From Shewanella yunxiaonensis (GTDB taxonomy: Bacteria; Pseudomonadota; Gammaproteobacteria; Enterobacterales; Shewanellaceae), in assembly GCF_018223345.1 (NCBI RefSeq), contig NZ_CP073587.1:717001-781000 (forward strand): DNA of 64,000 nucleotides. The letters run 5' to 3'. The notes under the pieces are model-generated. The model saw only the letters and a program-made list of their open reading frames with translations. It was not told the origin of the DNA and did no database searches. A program made the position numbers and the translations under genes. Shown piece after piece: positions 56,415 to 64,000 of the stretch (the stretch's first letter is position 1; each line of letters starts with the position of its first letter).

Positions 56415-57662
56415 ATGGAAGAATTAACCAAATTGGGGGCTTCAGTGACAGAGCTACGCTTTGCACTGGATACGTTTTATCTGCTGATTTCCGGTGCCCT
56501 GGTAATGTGGATGGCTGCTGGATTTGCCATGCTGGAAGCTGGTCTGGTCAGAGCGAAAAATACCACAGAAATTCTGACTAAGAACATTGTGCTGTATGCA
56601 ATTTCTTGTGTGACCTACCTGCTGGTGGGTTACTACATCATGTATGTTGATAATACTGAAGGTGGTTGGCTGCCTAGTTTTGGTGGACTTATCGGTACTC
56701 AGGCTGCTGATGCATCACATTCTCTAGAATCCGATTTCTTTTTCCAGGTTGTGTTCGTAGCAACTGCCATGTCAATCGTTTCTGGTGCCGTTGCCGAACG
56801 TATGAAGCTGTGGGCTTTCCTGGCATTCAGCGTAGTGATGACTGCGTTCATCTATCCCGTTGAAGGTTTCTGGACTTGGGGCGGTGGTTTCCTTAAAGCC
56901 GCTGGTTTCTCTGACTTCGCGGGTTCTGGCATCGTACACTTGGCCGGTGCTTCTGCGGCGTTGGCTGGTGTGTTACTGCTCGGTGCCCGTAAAGGTAAAT
57001 TTGGTGCAGATGGTTCTGTAACGCCTATTCCTGGTTGTAACTTGCCTCTAGCAACATTAGGTACCATCATTCTGTGGATGGGCTGGTTCGGATTTAACGG
57101 CGGTTCACAGCTGGCTATCTCTAGCATGGCTGACGCCGATGCCGTTGGTAAGGTGTTTGTGAACACTAACTCCGCTGCCGCATTTGGTGCTGTATCTGCG
57201 CTGATCGTCTGTAAAGTGGTATGGGGCAAAGCAGATCTGACCATGATCCTGAACGGTGCTTTGGCTGGTCTGGTAGCGATTACTGCTGATCCTCTGAGTC
57301 CGTCACTGGTCATGGCTGGTATCGTCGGTTTAGTTGCTGGCGCACTGGTCGTTTTCTCTATCGTCTTCTTTGACCGTATCAAGATTGATGACCCAGTAGG
57401 CGCAACTTCTGTCCATGGGGTGTGTGGTTTGTTCGGTGTGATGATGGTGCCGGTTTCAAACGCTGATGCGACCTTCGGCGCTCAGGCGCTGGGTGCTGCT
57501 TGTATCTTCGGCTGGGTATTTATCACATCACTGATCGTTTGGATCATTCTGAAAGCCACCATGGGCATCCGTGTCAGTGAAGAAGAAGAATATAACGGTG
57601 TTGATTCTGCTGACTGTGGTGTTGATGCCTATCCAGAATTCGTTACTGTTAAAAATGCCTAA
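56415..57662 (+). CDS. amtB: Ammonium transporter AmtB
   Basis: The 415-residue channel has eleven membrane helices. The twin pore histidines are H175 (SGIVHLAGA) and H334 (TSVHGVCGL). The periplasmic gate region has FFFQVVFVATAMSIVSGAVAERMKLWA. The N-terminus goes straight into the first helix, without a cleavable signal as in E. coli AmtB. It lies 11 bases after glnK and is expected to be co-regulated by nitrogen limitation. Confidence 0.96.
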   Translation: MEELTKLGASVTELRFALDTFYLLISGALVMWMAAGFAMLEAGLVRAKNTTEILTKNIVLYAISCVTYLLVGYYIMYVDNTEGGWLPSFGGLIGTQAADASHSLESDFFFQVVFVATAMSIVSGAVAERMKLWAFLAFSVVMTAFIYPVEGFWTWGGGFLKAAGFSDFAGSGIVHLAGASAALAGVLLLGARKGKFGADGSVTPIPGCNLPLATLGTIILWMGWFGFNGGSQLAISSMADADAVGKVFVNTNSAAAFGAVSALIVCKVVWGKADLTMILNGALAGLVAITADPLSPSLVMAGIVGLVAGALVVFSIVFFDRIKIDDPVGATSVHGVCGLFGVMMVPVSNADATFGAQALGAACIFGWVFITSLIVWIILKATMGIRVSEEEEYNGVDSADCGVDAYPEFVTVKNA

Positions 57663-57687
57663 TTAGTCAATAACAGCATTTATACTG

Positions 57688-57718
57688 AAACAGGGTCATA
57701 TATGACCCTGTTTTTTTA
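57688..57718 (+). terminator. Terminator after amtB
   Basis: AAACAGGGTCATA and TATGACCCTGTTT form a perfect 26-base palindrome followed by TTTT. Confidence 0.92.
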
Positions 57719-57737
57719 TGTGTAGAAGGAATAGACG

Positions 57738-58052
57738 ATGCGCTATACCTTGTTATTGTTAATTTTTTGGCCCTGTTTGGTGCATGCAGGGCAAGTGATT
57801 GTCAAAAGCGATGTGTCGCCTGAAGAGATTTTTGCCATCAGAGATGAGTTAAAACAGCAACATGAATGGCAAGAGTTTCTGCGTAATCAACAGCAAATCC
57901 AACTTATTCAAACGTTACCGTTAGGATGTCGCTCATTTCATACGCCTTATGTGCACTACCGCTGCAACGGGTTTTCGTATCGCGCTTATCAATTTCGTGG
58001 GCGACAGGGTTATATCGGTGTGCCAACTCCCACGCCATCTGGGGCTAGATAA
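57738..58052 (+). CDS. Small secreted protein of unknown function
   Basis: The 104-residue product has a clear signal peptide (LLLLIFWPCLVHAG), a helical middle (EEIFAIRDELKQQHEWQEFLR), and two Cys (GCRSF, YRCNGF) that could form a disulfide. AGAAGGAATAGACG precedes the ATG. I do not recognise a family. It may be transcribed together with the following lipoprotein gene, 68 bases on. Confidence 0.65.
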   Translation: MRYTLLLLIFWPCLVHAGQVIVKSDVSPEEIFAIRDELKQQHEWQEFLRNQQQIQLIQTLPLGCRSFHTPYVHYRCNGFSYRAYQFRGRQGYIGVPTPTPSGAR

Positions 58053-58120
58053 TCTGCATTTCAGTAAAAGCTGACATAAGCTTATAGAGGTAATATTTGT
58101 CAAAGTGATGTGGGATGCTA

Positions 58121-59281
58121 ATGGTGTTATTGCGTATACCTTTGATGGTGTTGCTTTGTCTGTTGTGGGTCTCGGGATGCTCGACTACGGCACAAGTCTC
58201 AACGGATCTCTCTGCGTTATGGCAGGACGCGCATTTTAAAGCAGTGTCTGATATTCCCGCACCGGATGTGATTTTTCAGTTGCCCCCAGATGAGATCCGC
58301 GAAATCAGAGCTGATTTCCAACGGCAGCAAACCTTACGAAGAGGCTTACCTGCACACAAATGGCTAGCTAACTATCTTAGTGCGAGTCGCGGTGGATTTC
58401 GTTATCAGGATAACGACACTCGAATTGCTGCCGACACTTTGTATAAACGTCACGGTAACTGCATGTCGTTGGTTGTACTGACTGCGGCATTGGCCAAAGT
58501 GCTGGATGTCGGTGTGATCTATCAAAGTGTCTCGGTTCCCCCAGTCTGGGATCAACGAGGCAATTTTAACTTGCTCAATGGCCACATTAATCTGCGTCTG
58601 AAAGCGTTAGAGCAGCCGAATATCTTTGATGCTGCCGATACTGAACTAGTGGTGGATTTTGTGCCTGCTGAAACCTTAAGAGCCTATCGCACCGACAGAG
58701 TTGATGAGTCGATGGTACAGGCGATGTTTTTCAATAATCTGGCGGCAGAAGCGATGATTAATGATGACTGGAATAGGGCATACGCGCTATTGAAAGTCAG
58801 TTTACAGCTGCAACCTCAATTTATTGCGGCGCTTAACAATCTTGCGATTGTGTATCGTAACAATCACCTGCAGCCGATGGCAGAAGTTGTATATCGTCAT
58901 GCCTTGCAGCTCGAACCCAATAATTTGACCACACTTTATAATCTTGCCGTGTTACTTGACCTGGAAGGCCGGCTTGATGAATGGATAGCCGTGAATCGTA
59001 TTCTGGAGCTGGAGCGGATCCGTAATCCTTATTATTACTACGGAATGGGCCAACAAGCCTATCGCGAACAACGCTTTAGCGATGCCATTCGTTGGTATCG
59101 ACAAGCTATTGAAAAAGCGAATTATCGGCATGAATTCTATTTTGGATTATCACGCAGTTACTGGATGTTAGGAGAACGAAAAGCGGCAGAAGCTAATTTA
59201 CGCAAAGCTCTGCTATTGAGTCGCGACGATAATTGGACTAAGCGCTATCAAGCCAAATTGAACGTACTGACGCTGCATTAA
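58121..59281 (+). CDS. Lipoprotein with transglutaminase-like and TPR domains
   Basis: The 386-residue protein has a lipoprotein signal (LLCLLWVSGC, Cys at 20). Residues ~75-185 look like a transglutaminase-like cysteine-protease fold, with candidate Cys C114 in RHGNCMSLV, His H155 in LLNGHINLRL and Asp D179 in LVVDFVP. From ~200 to the end there are about five TPR repeats (FIAALNNLAIVYRNNHLQPMA, NNLTTLYNLAVLLDLEG, and more). The start at 58121 has GGGA upstream at good spacing; ATG at 58115 is also in frame. A catalytic role is inferred only. Confidence 0.75.
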   Translation: MVLLRIPLMVLLCLLWVSGCSTTAQVSTDLSALWQDAHFKAVSDIPAPDVIFQLPPDEIREIRADFQRQQTLRRGLPAHKWLANYLSASRGGFRYQDNDTRIAADTLYKRHGNCMSLVVLTAALAKVLDVGVIYQSVSVPPVWDQRGNFNLLNGHINLRLKALEQPNIFDAADTELVVDFVPAETLRAYRTDRVDESMVQAMFFNNLAAEAMINDDWNRAYALLKVSLQLQPQFIAALNNLAIVYRNNHLQPMAEVVYRHALQLEPNNLTTLYNLAVLLDLEGRLDEWIAVNRILELERIRNPYYYYGMGQQAYREQRFSDAIRWYRQAIEKANYRHEFYFGLSRSYWMLGERKAAEANLRKALLLSRDDNWTKRYQAKLNVLTLH

Positions 59282-59370
59282 TCCGGTAATTTTCAGCATT
59301 GCATCATGGTGGCATAAAGGCTAGATTTGAGCCTCACCTATGATTAATTAGTCGGAGTTAGAAGAATCCT

Positions 59371-60435
59371 ATGTCGTACCAGAATGATGATGTGAGAATT
59401 AAAGAGGTTAAGCAACTTTTACCACCAATCGCTATTCTGGAACGATTTCCTGCAACGGACAATGCATCGGCCACTGTATTCAATGCCCGTCGCAGCATCC
59501 ACCAGATGTTACATACTCAAGACGATCGGTTATTGGTAATCATTGGACCATGTTCGATTCACGATCCTGAAGCTGCCCTCGAGTACGGTCGGCGCCTTTT
59601 AGCGCTCAGGGAACGTTATAAAGACCAGCTTGAAGTGGTGATGCGGGTTTATTTTGAAAAGCCCAGAACCACAGTTGGCTGGAAAGGTTTGATCAACGAT
59701 CCATATATGGACAAAAGTTTTCAGCTAAATGATGGGTTGCGTAAAGCCCGTAAGTTATTGCTGGATCTGAATGATATGGGGCTGCCGACTGCCGGTGAAT
59801 TTCTTGACATGATTACGCCGCAGTATGTTGCGGACTTGATGTGCTGGGGGGCGATAGGTGCCCGTACCACTGAGTCTCAGGTACACCGAGAACTGGCTTC
59901 AGGTTTGTCCTGCCCGGTAGGTTTTAAAAATGGTACTGATGGCAACATCAAGATTGCCATTGATGCGATTGGGGCTGCCAGTGCCTCGCACTATTTTCTG
60001 TCGGTGACTAAATTCGGGCACTCAGCGATTGTGTCAACCAAAGGAAATGATGACTGCCACATCATTTTGCGCGGTGGAAAAGAACCAAACTATGATGCAG
60101 CATCTGTTGCCGCAACCAAAGCGCAATTAAAGAAAGCTGGATTGCCGCTCAAAATCATGATTGATATCAGTCATGCCAATTCGCATAAAGATTATCGGCG
60201 TCAGATGCAGGTAGCCGAAGACGTATGTCTGCAGCTACAGCAAGGCGAGCAGAGTGTGTTCGGCCTGATGGTAGAAAGTAACCTGGTTGAAGGAAATCAG
60301 GAACTTAAAATCGGCCAACCATTACGCTATGGTCAGAGTATCACCGATGCTTGTATCGGCTGGGATGACACAGAAAAACTGCTCGCCTTACTTAATGAAA
60401 GTGTGCTTGCCAGAAGAAAATCTACTGCAGTTTAA
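59371..60435 (+). CDS. aroG: 3-deoxy-7-phosphoheptulonate synthase AroG
   Basis: The 354-residue first enzyme of the shikimate pathway condenses PEP and erythrose 4-phosphate. It follows E. coli AroG closely: MSYQNDDVRIKEVKQLLPP, VIIGPCSIHDPEAA, RVYFEKPRTTVGWKGLINDP, GARTTESQVHRELASGLSCPVGFKNGTDG and the metal ligand region ending ITDACIGWDDT. Which amino acid inhibits it cannot be read with confidence. I see no TyrR box upstream. Confidence 0.95.
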   Translation: MSYQNDDVRIKEVKQLLPPIAILERFPATDNASATVFNARRSIHQMLHTQDDRLLVIIGPCSIHDPEAALEYGRRLLALRERYKDQLEVVMRVYFEKPRTTVGWKGLINDPYMDKSFQLNDGLRKARKLLLDLNDMGLPTAGEFLDMITPQYVADLMCWGAIGARTTESQVHRELASGLSCPVGFKNGTDGNIKIAIDAIGAASASHYFLSVTKFGHSAIVSTKGNDDCHIILRGGKEPNYDAASVAATKAQLKKAGLPLKIMIDISHANSHKDYRRQMQVAEDVCLQLQQGEQSVFGLMVESNLVEGNQELKIGQPLRYGQSITDACIGWDDTEKLLALLNESVLARRKSTAV

Positions 60436-60450
60436 ACATGTTATCAAAGC

Positions 60451-60483
60451 ATAACAGGCACAGTTATTGTGCCTGTTATTTTT
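60451..60483 (+). terminator. Terminator after aroG
   Basis: ATAACAGGCACA and TGTGCCTGTTAT form a 12-pair stem with a five-base loop followed by TTTT. It overlaps the stop codon of a small minus-strand gene. Confidence 0.9.
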
Positions 60484-60646
60484 GCAATTTCTGCTGCAAA
60501 TACTCATTGGCTTTGGCCAGACTTCCAAATGAAGCAATGAGATTGTTTCGGCCTTTTGCTTGAATTTCGGGGTTTCCTGACTCGACCATCATCCAAACCC
60601 AGGTTTGGATCAGTGGTAAAGGGGGATATTGAACTTTGGATTCCAT
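60476..60646 (-). CDS. Small 56-codon protein of unknown function
   Basis: An ATG at 60646, ten bases after AAAGGA, opens a 56-codon frame on the minus strand (beginning MESKVQYPPLPLIQTWVWMM, ending QQKLQK). The composition is protein-like, with an aromatic, hydrophobic centre and a basic helical tail. Its stop lies within the aroG terminator stem. It is too short for many gene finders. Function unknown. Confidence 0.6.
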   Translation of the reverse strand: MESKVQYPPLPLIQTWVWMMVESGNPEIQAKGRNNLIASFGSLAKANEYLQQKLQK

Positions 60647-61024
60647 GATGCTTAGGTCCTTTAACTAACTGTCTAATAGCGCTGCACTAAAAGGGCCCAC
60701 AATCCAGGTGGTAAACTGACTTCCTGAGAATTGACTTAGAGTACCAAATTCTTGCGTCAGAGATAATCACATTTGCGCTAATACTTTGTTTAAAAATGTA
60801 AAAGGTTTTAACGTTAGCGACAATGTTATCTCAGCGGTTAGCGGTGAACACCATACTATCGTCACAATGTGACAGTTCAGCGAAAAATGAGGTGAAGTGC
60901 TGATTGACTCTCAGTACATTTGGCTGATTTCTGTGCAAATTACCCACAAGTAATTCAGTAGCGATTCAGTTGTGCGATTGCATACTTGTTCTGTAGTCAA
61001 CTTTATCTATAAAAAGGTAATGCT
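60647..61024. other. Intergenic region, no gene seen
   Basis: About 380 AT-rich bases. I find no convincing ORF or RNA gene. Promoters for the small gene on the left and the plus-strand gene at 61025 should be here. Confidence 0.4.
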
Positions 61025-61297
61025 ATGGAAAATATTGCACTATTGGTAAGCCTTGAAGGAACCAGTAAACGGGTCACTACAGATTGGCGCAGCTTAGCTG
61101 CTACGTTAAAGCAACGTGGATTGGGTGATTGTGCGTTGCAGCAGTTGCATATTGAATTACTGGCGGGGCTGATTGTGTCGACACGAGGTCTTACGCTGTG
61201 CAAAAAGCTATCTTTGCCCATACCCGACGATATGGATTGGCATTTATTGGGAACATCACATGCCGCAGCCGAACAAGCTACAATGGCAGGACTTTAG
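61025..61297 (+). CDS. Small hypothetical protein
   Basis: The 90-residue product (MENIALLVSLEGTSKRVTTDWRSLAATL onward) has a ribosome site AAAGGTAATGCT before its ATG. It contains no signal peptide, membrane helix or recognisable motif. Ordinary codon use supports it being real, but I do not recognise a family. Confidence 0.5.
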   Translation: MENIALLVSLEGTSKRVTTDWRSLAATLKQRGLGDCALQQLHIELLAGLIVSTRGLTLCKKLSLPIPDDMDWHLLGTSHAAAEQATMAGL

Positions 61298-61312
61298 TAG
61301 AGTGTAAAAGAG

Positions 61313-61531
61313 TTACTTGTTGTCAGCTTGACGTGTTTGCCAGCCATCACAGAGGAGATTAACGCAGCCATCTTGTTCGGACACGGGGCGTAGACCGGTG
61401 ATTTTACCCCCCCGGTAACATAGCATTTCGCCCTCAATCTCAATTAGTCGGCTACAGTTTTGGCAGCTTAATGACGCATTTTTTGTGCAGTCTGTGCTAG
61501 TGGGTGTTCGGCTGACATATGTGGTCTTCAC
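61313..61531 (-). CDS. Small Cys-rich hypothetical protein
   Basis: The 72-residue frame starts at GTG 61531, preceded by GGGAG at suitable spacing. Cysteines are clustered as CTKNASLSCQNC, then LCYRGG, then DGCVNLLCDGW, which could bind zinc. There is no ATG start. The identity is unknown and the gene is only tentatively called. Confidence 0.45.
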   Translation of the reverse strand: MKTTYVSRTPTSTDCTKNASLSCQNCSRLIEIEGEMLCYRGGKITGLRPVSEQDGCVNLLCDGWQTRQADNK

Positions 61532-61893
61532 CTTTAACTCTCCCTTTCAGCTGTTCCAAATGATTAATGGCGGCATTCTAACATTTTTTGTGATGTGGCG
61601 CACAATCTAACTTAGGTAATATTTTTAGTTTATGCAATAGCTAAATTAGCTTTATGCTAATTTAACACATTCAATGTGACAATCTGTTGTAAATTTAAAA
61701 TCCCGCAATCCTATATTTTGTTTGATGTTAAACACCTCTACCGCCTCTTGTTTCGCCTGCTATATGCCATGGTCGTGCTGCTTGTTCGCTCCGGTATGTC
61801 GATGTTACTTGCCGCACTTAAATCTGAATTGATCTAAATTTGTGTAAAAAATGGTCGATAATGAGATGAATGCTTAATATGCGCGAGGACTAA
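61532..61893. other. AT-rich intergenic region with inverted repeat
   Basis: About 360 bases without a gene. TAAATTAGC (61642-61650) and GCTAATTTA (61656-61664) form a nine-pair inverted repeat with loop TTTAT. A good ribosome site (GAGGACTAA) ends the region before the next gene. Confidence 0.5.
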
Positions 61894-62493
61894 ATGATGG
61901 AAATCCAAAATCATGGTTACCAGGTATCTAAGGTCGCTACCGATAAAGCGGCGGTGGTGGATGGCAACCACGGTAAAGCCGTATCTGAAGTCGCCAGCAG
62001 TAAAAGTGCCCGTCATATTAGCCAGCAATTGATGAATCAGGCGATTGCTTCAGCACAGGAACAGGTGTCGATAAGCAGCGGTGATAAACCCATGCAATTG
62101 CTTTACCGGACAGCAATTGATGCTATTAATCAGGGATTGGCCGGGCCCATGGGAAATTCGGCGCCGCAACTATCACAACAGCAAGAAATGGATTATTCGC
62201 CGGAAGCTACCGCTGGACGAATTGTGGATTTTGCGACGCAGTTTTTCTCGGTCTATCAACAACAAAATCCAGATAAAAGTGCAGCAGACCAGCTTAGTGG
62301 CTTCATGGATGTTATTGGTAGCGCCATCGACAATGGTTTTGCTGAGGCGTGGAATATCCTGGATAAGTTAAACGTATTAAATGGTGATATCGCTGACGGT
62401 GTCAATGCCACTTATGAGTATGTTCAGAAAGGATTAACGGCGTTTCGTGACAGTTTTAACAGCGATAATGCTACTACAGATACCGCGAGCTGA
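61894..62493 (+). CDS. DUF5610-like protein
   Basis: The 199-residue protein has a variable Gln/Ser-rich N-terminal half and a C-terminal domain (~105-185) with ATAGRIVDFATQFFSVYQQQNPD, LSGFMDVIGSAIDNGFAEAWNILDKLNVLNGDIADGVNATYEYVQKGL, resembling DUF5610 proteins of Shewanella. There is no signal peptide or membrane span. Its function is unknown. Confidence 0.75.
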   Translation: MMEIQNHGYQVSKVATDKAAVVDGNHGKAVSEVASSKSARHISQQLMNQAIASAQEQVSISSGDKPMQLLYRTAIDAINQGLAGPMGNSAPQLSQQQEMDYSPEATAGRIVDFATQFFSVYQQQNPDKSAADQLSGFMDVIGSAIDNGFAEAWNILDKLNVLNGDIADGVNATYEYVQKGLTAFRDSFNSDNATTDTAS

Positions 62494-62513
62494 ATCCAAA
62501 TGTATCGTCGCTT

Positions 62514-62539
62514 AAACCCCTTCAATGGAATGGGTTTTT
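62514..62539 (+). terminator. Terminator after the DUF5610-like gene
   Basis: AAACCC-c-TTC and GAA-t-GGGTTT form a stem with a small loop followed by TTG. The single mismatch weakens it slightly. Confidence 0.75.
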
Positions 62540-62599
62540 GTTATGTGTCGTGTGGCGTATGCTTAACTTTAGTTAGGTGACTCATTCGGTGGAGGGTCT

Positions 62600-63346
62600 A
62601 TGTGGCACGTCGGTAAAGTGATTGAGCGGACTGACTGGAACAGTAGGCTCTTCAGTTTGAAGATTGCTGTCGATATTGGCCCTTTTATTGCGGGACAATT
62701 CGTTAAGCTGGGGATGGAGATACAAGGCAAGCGAGTTGCTAGGGCCTATTCTGTAGTGAATGCGCCTGGCAGCAACTACATCGAAATTTTGGCGGTCACC
62801 GTTCCCGACGGAAGTTTATCGCCAGCATTGCACTTGCTCTTACCAGGGGATGTTGTTGAGGTCAATGTTCCTGCTACCGGGTTCCTGACGTTACCGGAAT
62901 TGCCCTCTGGCACGCTACAGGGACGACATCTTTGGATGTTAGCGACAGGGACGGCCGTCGGACCATTTTTGTCGATGTTAGACACTGCCGAACCTTGGCA
63001 ACGATTTGAGCAAGTAACATTGGTCTATGGTGCCAGACTAGTGGATGATTTGGCATATCTTGATAAGTTGCAGACCTTGGCTCGTAAGAATACGCAGTTC
63101 TGCTTGCTGCCCAGTGTGACCCGCGAAACGCAATCCGGGATGTTACATTGCCGAATTCCCGATGGCATTGCCTCCGGCGAAATTGAACGGCAAGCTGGTA
63201 TCACAATTACAGCCACAGATTCTCAGGTGATGTTATGTGGAAACCCGGGGATGATCCGCAGCACGATTGAACTTTTAACGGCGCGGGGATTACATAAAAA
63301 TTTGCGGCGAGCACCAGGGCAGATCACAACAGAGAAGTATTGGTAA
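62600..63346 (+). CDS. fpr: Ferredoxin/flavodoxin-NADP+ reductase Fpr
   Basis: The 248-residue FAD enzyme passes electrons between NADPH and ferredoxin or flavodoxin. FAD-binding RAYSVVNAPGSNYIEI (RxYS motif, residues ~48-63), the NADP-binding LATGTAVGPFLSML and CGNPGMI, and the C-terminal YW ending (TTEKYW) fit the bacterial Fpr class. E. coli Fpr is also 248 aa. GGAGGG precedes the ATG. Confidence 0.95.
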   Translation: MWHVGKVIERTDWNSRLFSLKIAVDIGPFIAGQFVKLGMEIQGKRVARAYSVVNAPGSNYIEILAVTVPDGSLSPALHLLLPGDVVEVNVPATGFLTLPELPSGTLQGRHLWMLATGTAVGPFLSMLDTAEPWQRFEQVTLVYGARLVDDLAYLDKLQTLARKNTQFCLLPSVTRETQSGMLHCRIPDGIASGEIERQAGITITATDSQVMLCGNPGMIRSTIELLTARGLHKNLRRAPGQITTEKYW

Positions 63347-63714
63347 CTAAATTCACACGATTGCTTTCCAGCTCCGAATTTACCACCAATCAAAGTTGTA
63401 GATGGAAATCTATACGTTTCTGGATCCGCAACCTATAGAGCTGCTTTTATGCTGGAGGATATGAACAAAGTTTCATGACTCGATTTTTATATGAGGCGCC
63501 ATGAACCTATTTAGTGTTCAATGTTTCCGACTTATTAAATAAGTGACTTTGCGGAAATTGGCATGAATTTAACTTATACGGCAGAGGTTGGGCAAAGCCG
63601 CACCGAGCACCTGTGGTAAGACGACTTTGACACTGTAGTGGTGTGATTGTTGTGAATATTGCGTTGAGCCTTAAATCTTGTCAGTCAATAATGTCCCAAT
63701 TGTGTTACCGCAAC
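63347..63714. other. Intergenic region, no gene seen
   Basis: About 370 bases between fpr and the converging partial gene. Frames here are broken by stops every few codons; I see no RNA gene and no recognisable mobile-element remnant. Confidence 0.45.
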
Positions 63715-64000
63715 CTATCCAAGCTTGTACGTATCCATATATCTGCGGCCAGCAGGGTTTTTACGCCTTTCTGCTTCCCCATTATGACCGTATAAATCGG
63801 TAATTAGACCAACATGAATACGGCGACCTGTGCCGGGAGTTCGCCGATCTTCGTGGTGCATATAGCGGCATTTGCAGTCTGGGTTATCACATGTGGCTAA
63901 TGGCAAGCAAGGGGCATCTTGCGGCAGAAAACGTTTCCCCGATAATTGGGCAGCCGCTTTACACGGAAAGCCAGTGCACTCAATGCTAACGGCTTTAAAG
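63715..64000 (-). CDS. Unknown protein, C-terminal part only (5' end beyond window)
   Basis: Reading leftward from the window edge gives an unbroken frame of 94 codons ending in TAG at 63715; the start lies outside the window. The visible part contains CDNPDCKCRYMHHEDRR, with closely spaced Cys and His, and the Arg-rich RRIHVGLITDLYGHNGEAERRKNPAGRR. It resembles a small family of conserved proteins with C-x4-C-x-C and HxDRR motifs, which I recall only loosely. A metal site is possible. Confidence 0.7.
   Translation of the reverse strand, partial: FKAVSIECTGFPCKAAAQLSGKRFLPQDAPCLPLATCDNPDCKCRYMHHEDRRTPGTGRRIHVGLITDLYGHNGEAERRKNPAGRRYMDTYKLG

Overview
The window looks like an ordinary stretch of core chromosome from a gammaproteobacterium, most likely Shewanella or a close relative. 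I infer this from four things: a lone pentahaem nitrite reductase gene (nrfA) beside narQ/narP with no nrfBCD; a DsbA carrying a GlyGly-CTERM-type tail; a DUF5610-like protein; and gene orders shared with enteric bacteria but rearranged. I see no insertion sequence, prophage, integron, CRISPR array or rRNA operon. Coding density is high, and most transcription units end in clear hairpin terminators.

Layout. 1-11.3 kb: the 5' part of a soluble chemoreceptor with a zinc-binding CZB domain, rlhA (23S rRNA hydroxylation), a HupE/UreJ-like membrane protein, tRNA-Pro(CGG), the csdA-csdE sulfur-transfer pair, tas, two GNAT genes around yjjX, a META-domain lipoprotein and a GAF/degenerate-GGDEF protein. 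11.3-18.5 kb: metK behind a tandem MetJ operator, then tkt-epd-pgk-fba (pentose phosphate, PLP precursor, lower glycolysis). 18.5-22.7 kb: an NhaC-type antiporter, then mpl-ubiX-hpt. 22.7-38.6 kb: a block matching the Escherichia coli 3-minute region (yadGH, panCB, folK, pcnB, gluQ, dksA, sfsA, thpR, hrpB, mrcB) with pepB and a GNAT gene inserted.

38.6-49.6 kb is rich in envelope functions: dsbA, a DnaJ-related protein, nfsB, a phosphoribosyltransferase, a PspB-like protein, a lipoprotein M1 aminopeptidase, and a compact operon (WD40 lipoprotein, slyX, peptide deformylase, COG3014 lipoprotein, lpoB). LpoB is the outer-membrane activator of PBP1b, whose gene mrcB lies about 6 kb away. fkpA, zntB and yacL follow. 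51-60.5 kb holds nitrogen metabolism: narQP divergent from nrfA, then glnK-amtB behind what reads as a complete NtrC/sigma-54 promoter, then aroG. The last 3.5 kb has small unknown genes, fpr, and the 3' end of an unknown gene cut by the window edge.

Most noteworthy: pcnB appears to start at AUU, as in E. coli; the glnK promoter has two NtrC sites 30 bp apart plus a -24/-12 element; the narQP-nrfA gap has a 7-2-7 NarP-type site; DsbA has a GlyGly-CTERM-like tail; a deformylase gene is translationally coupled into the lpoB operon; a 31-codon leader ORF overlaps a phosphoribosyltransferase start; and a 56-codon gene lies behind the aroG terminator. I found no clearly new defence or mobile system.
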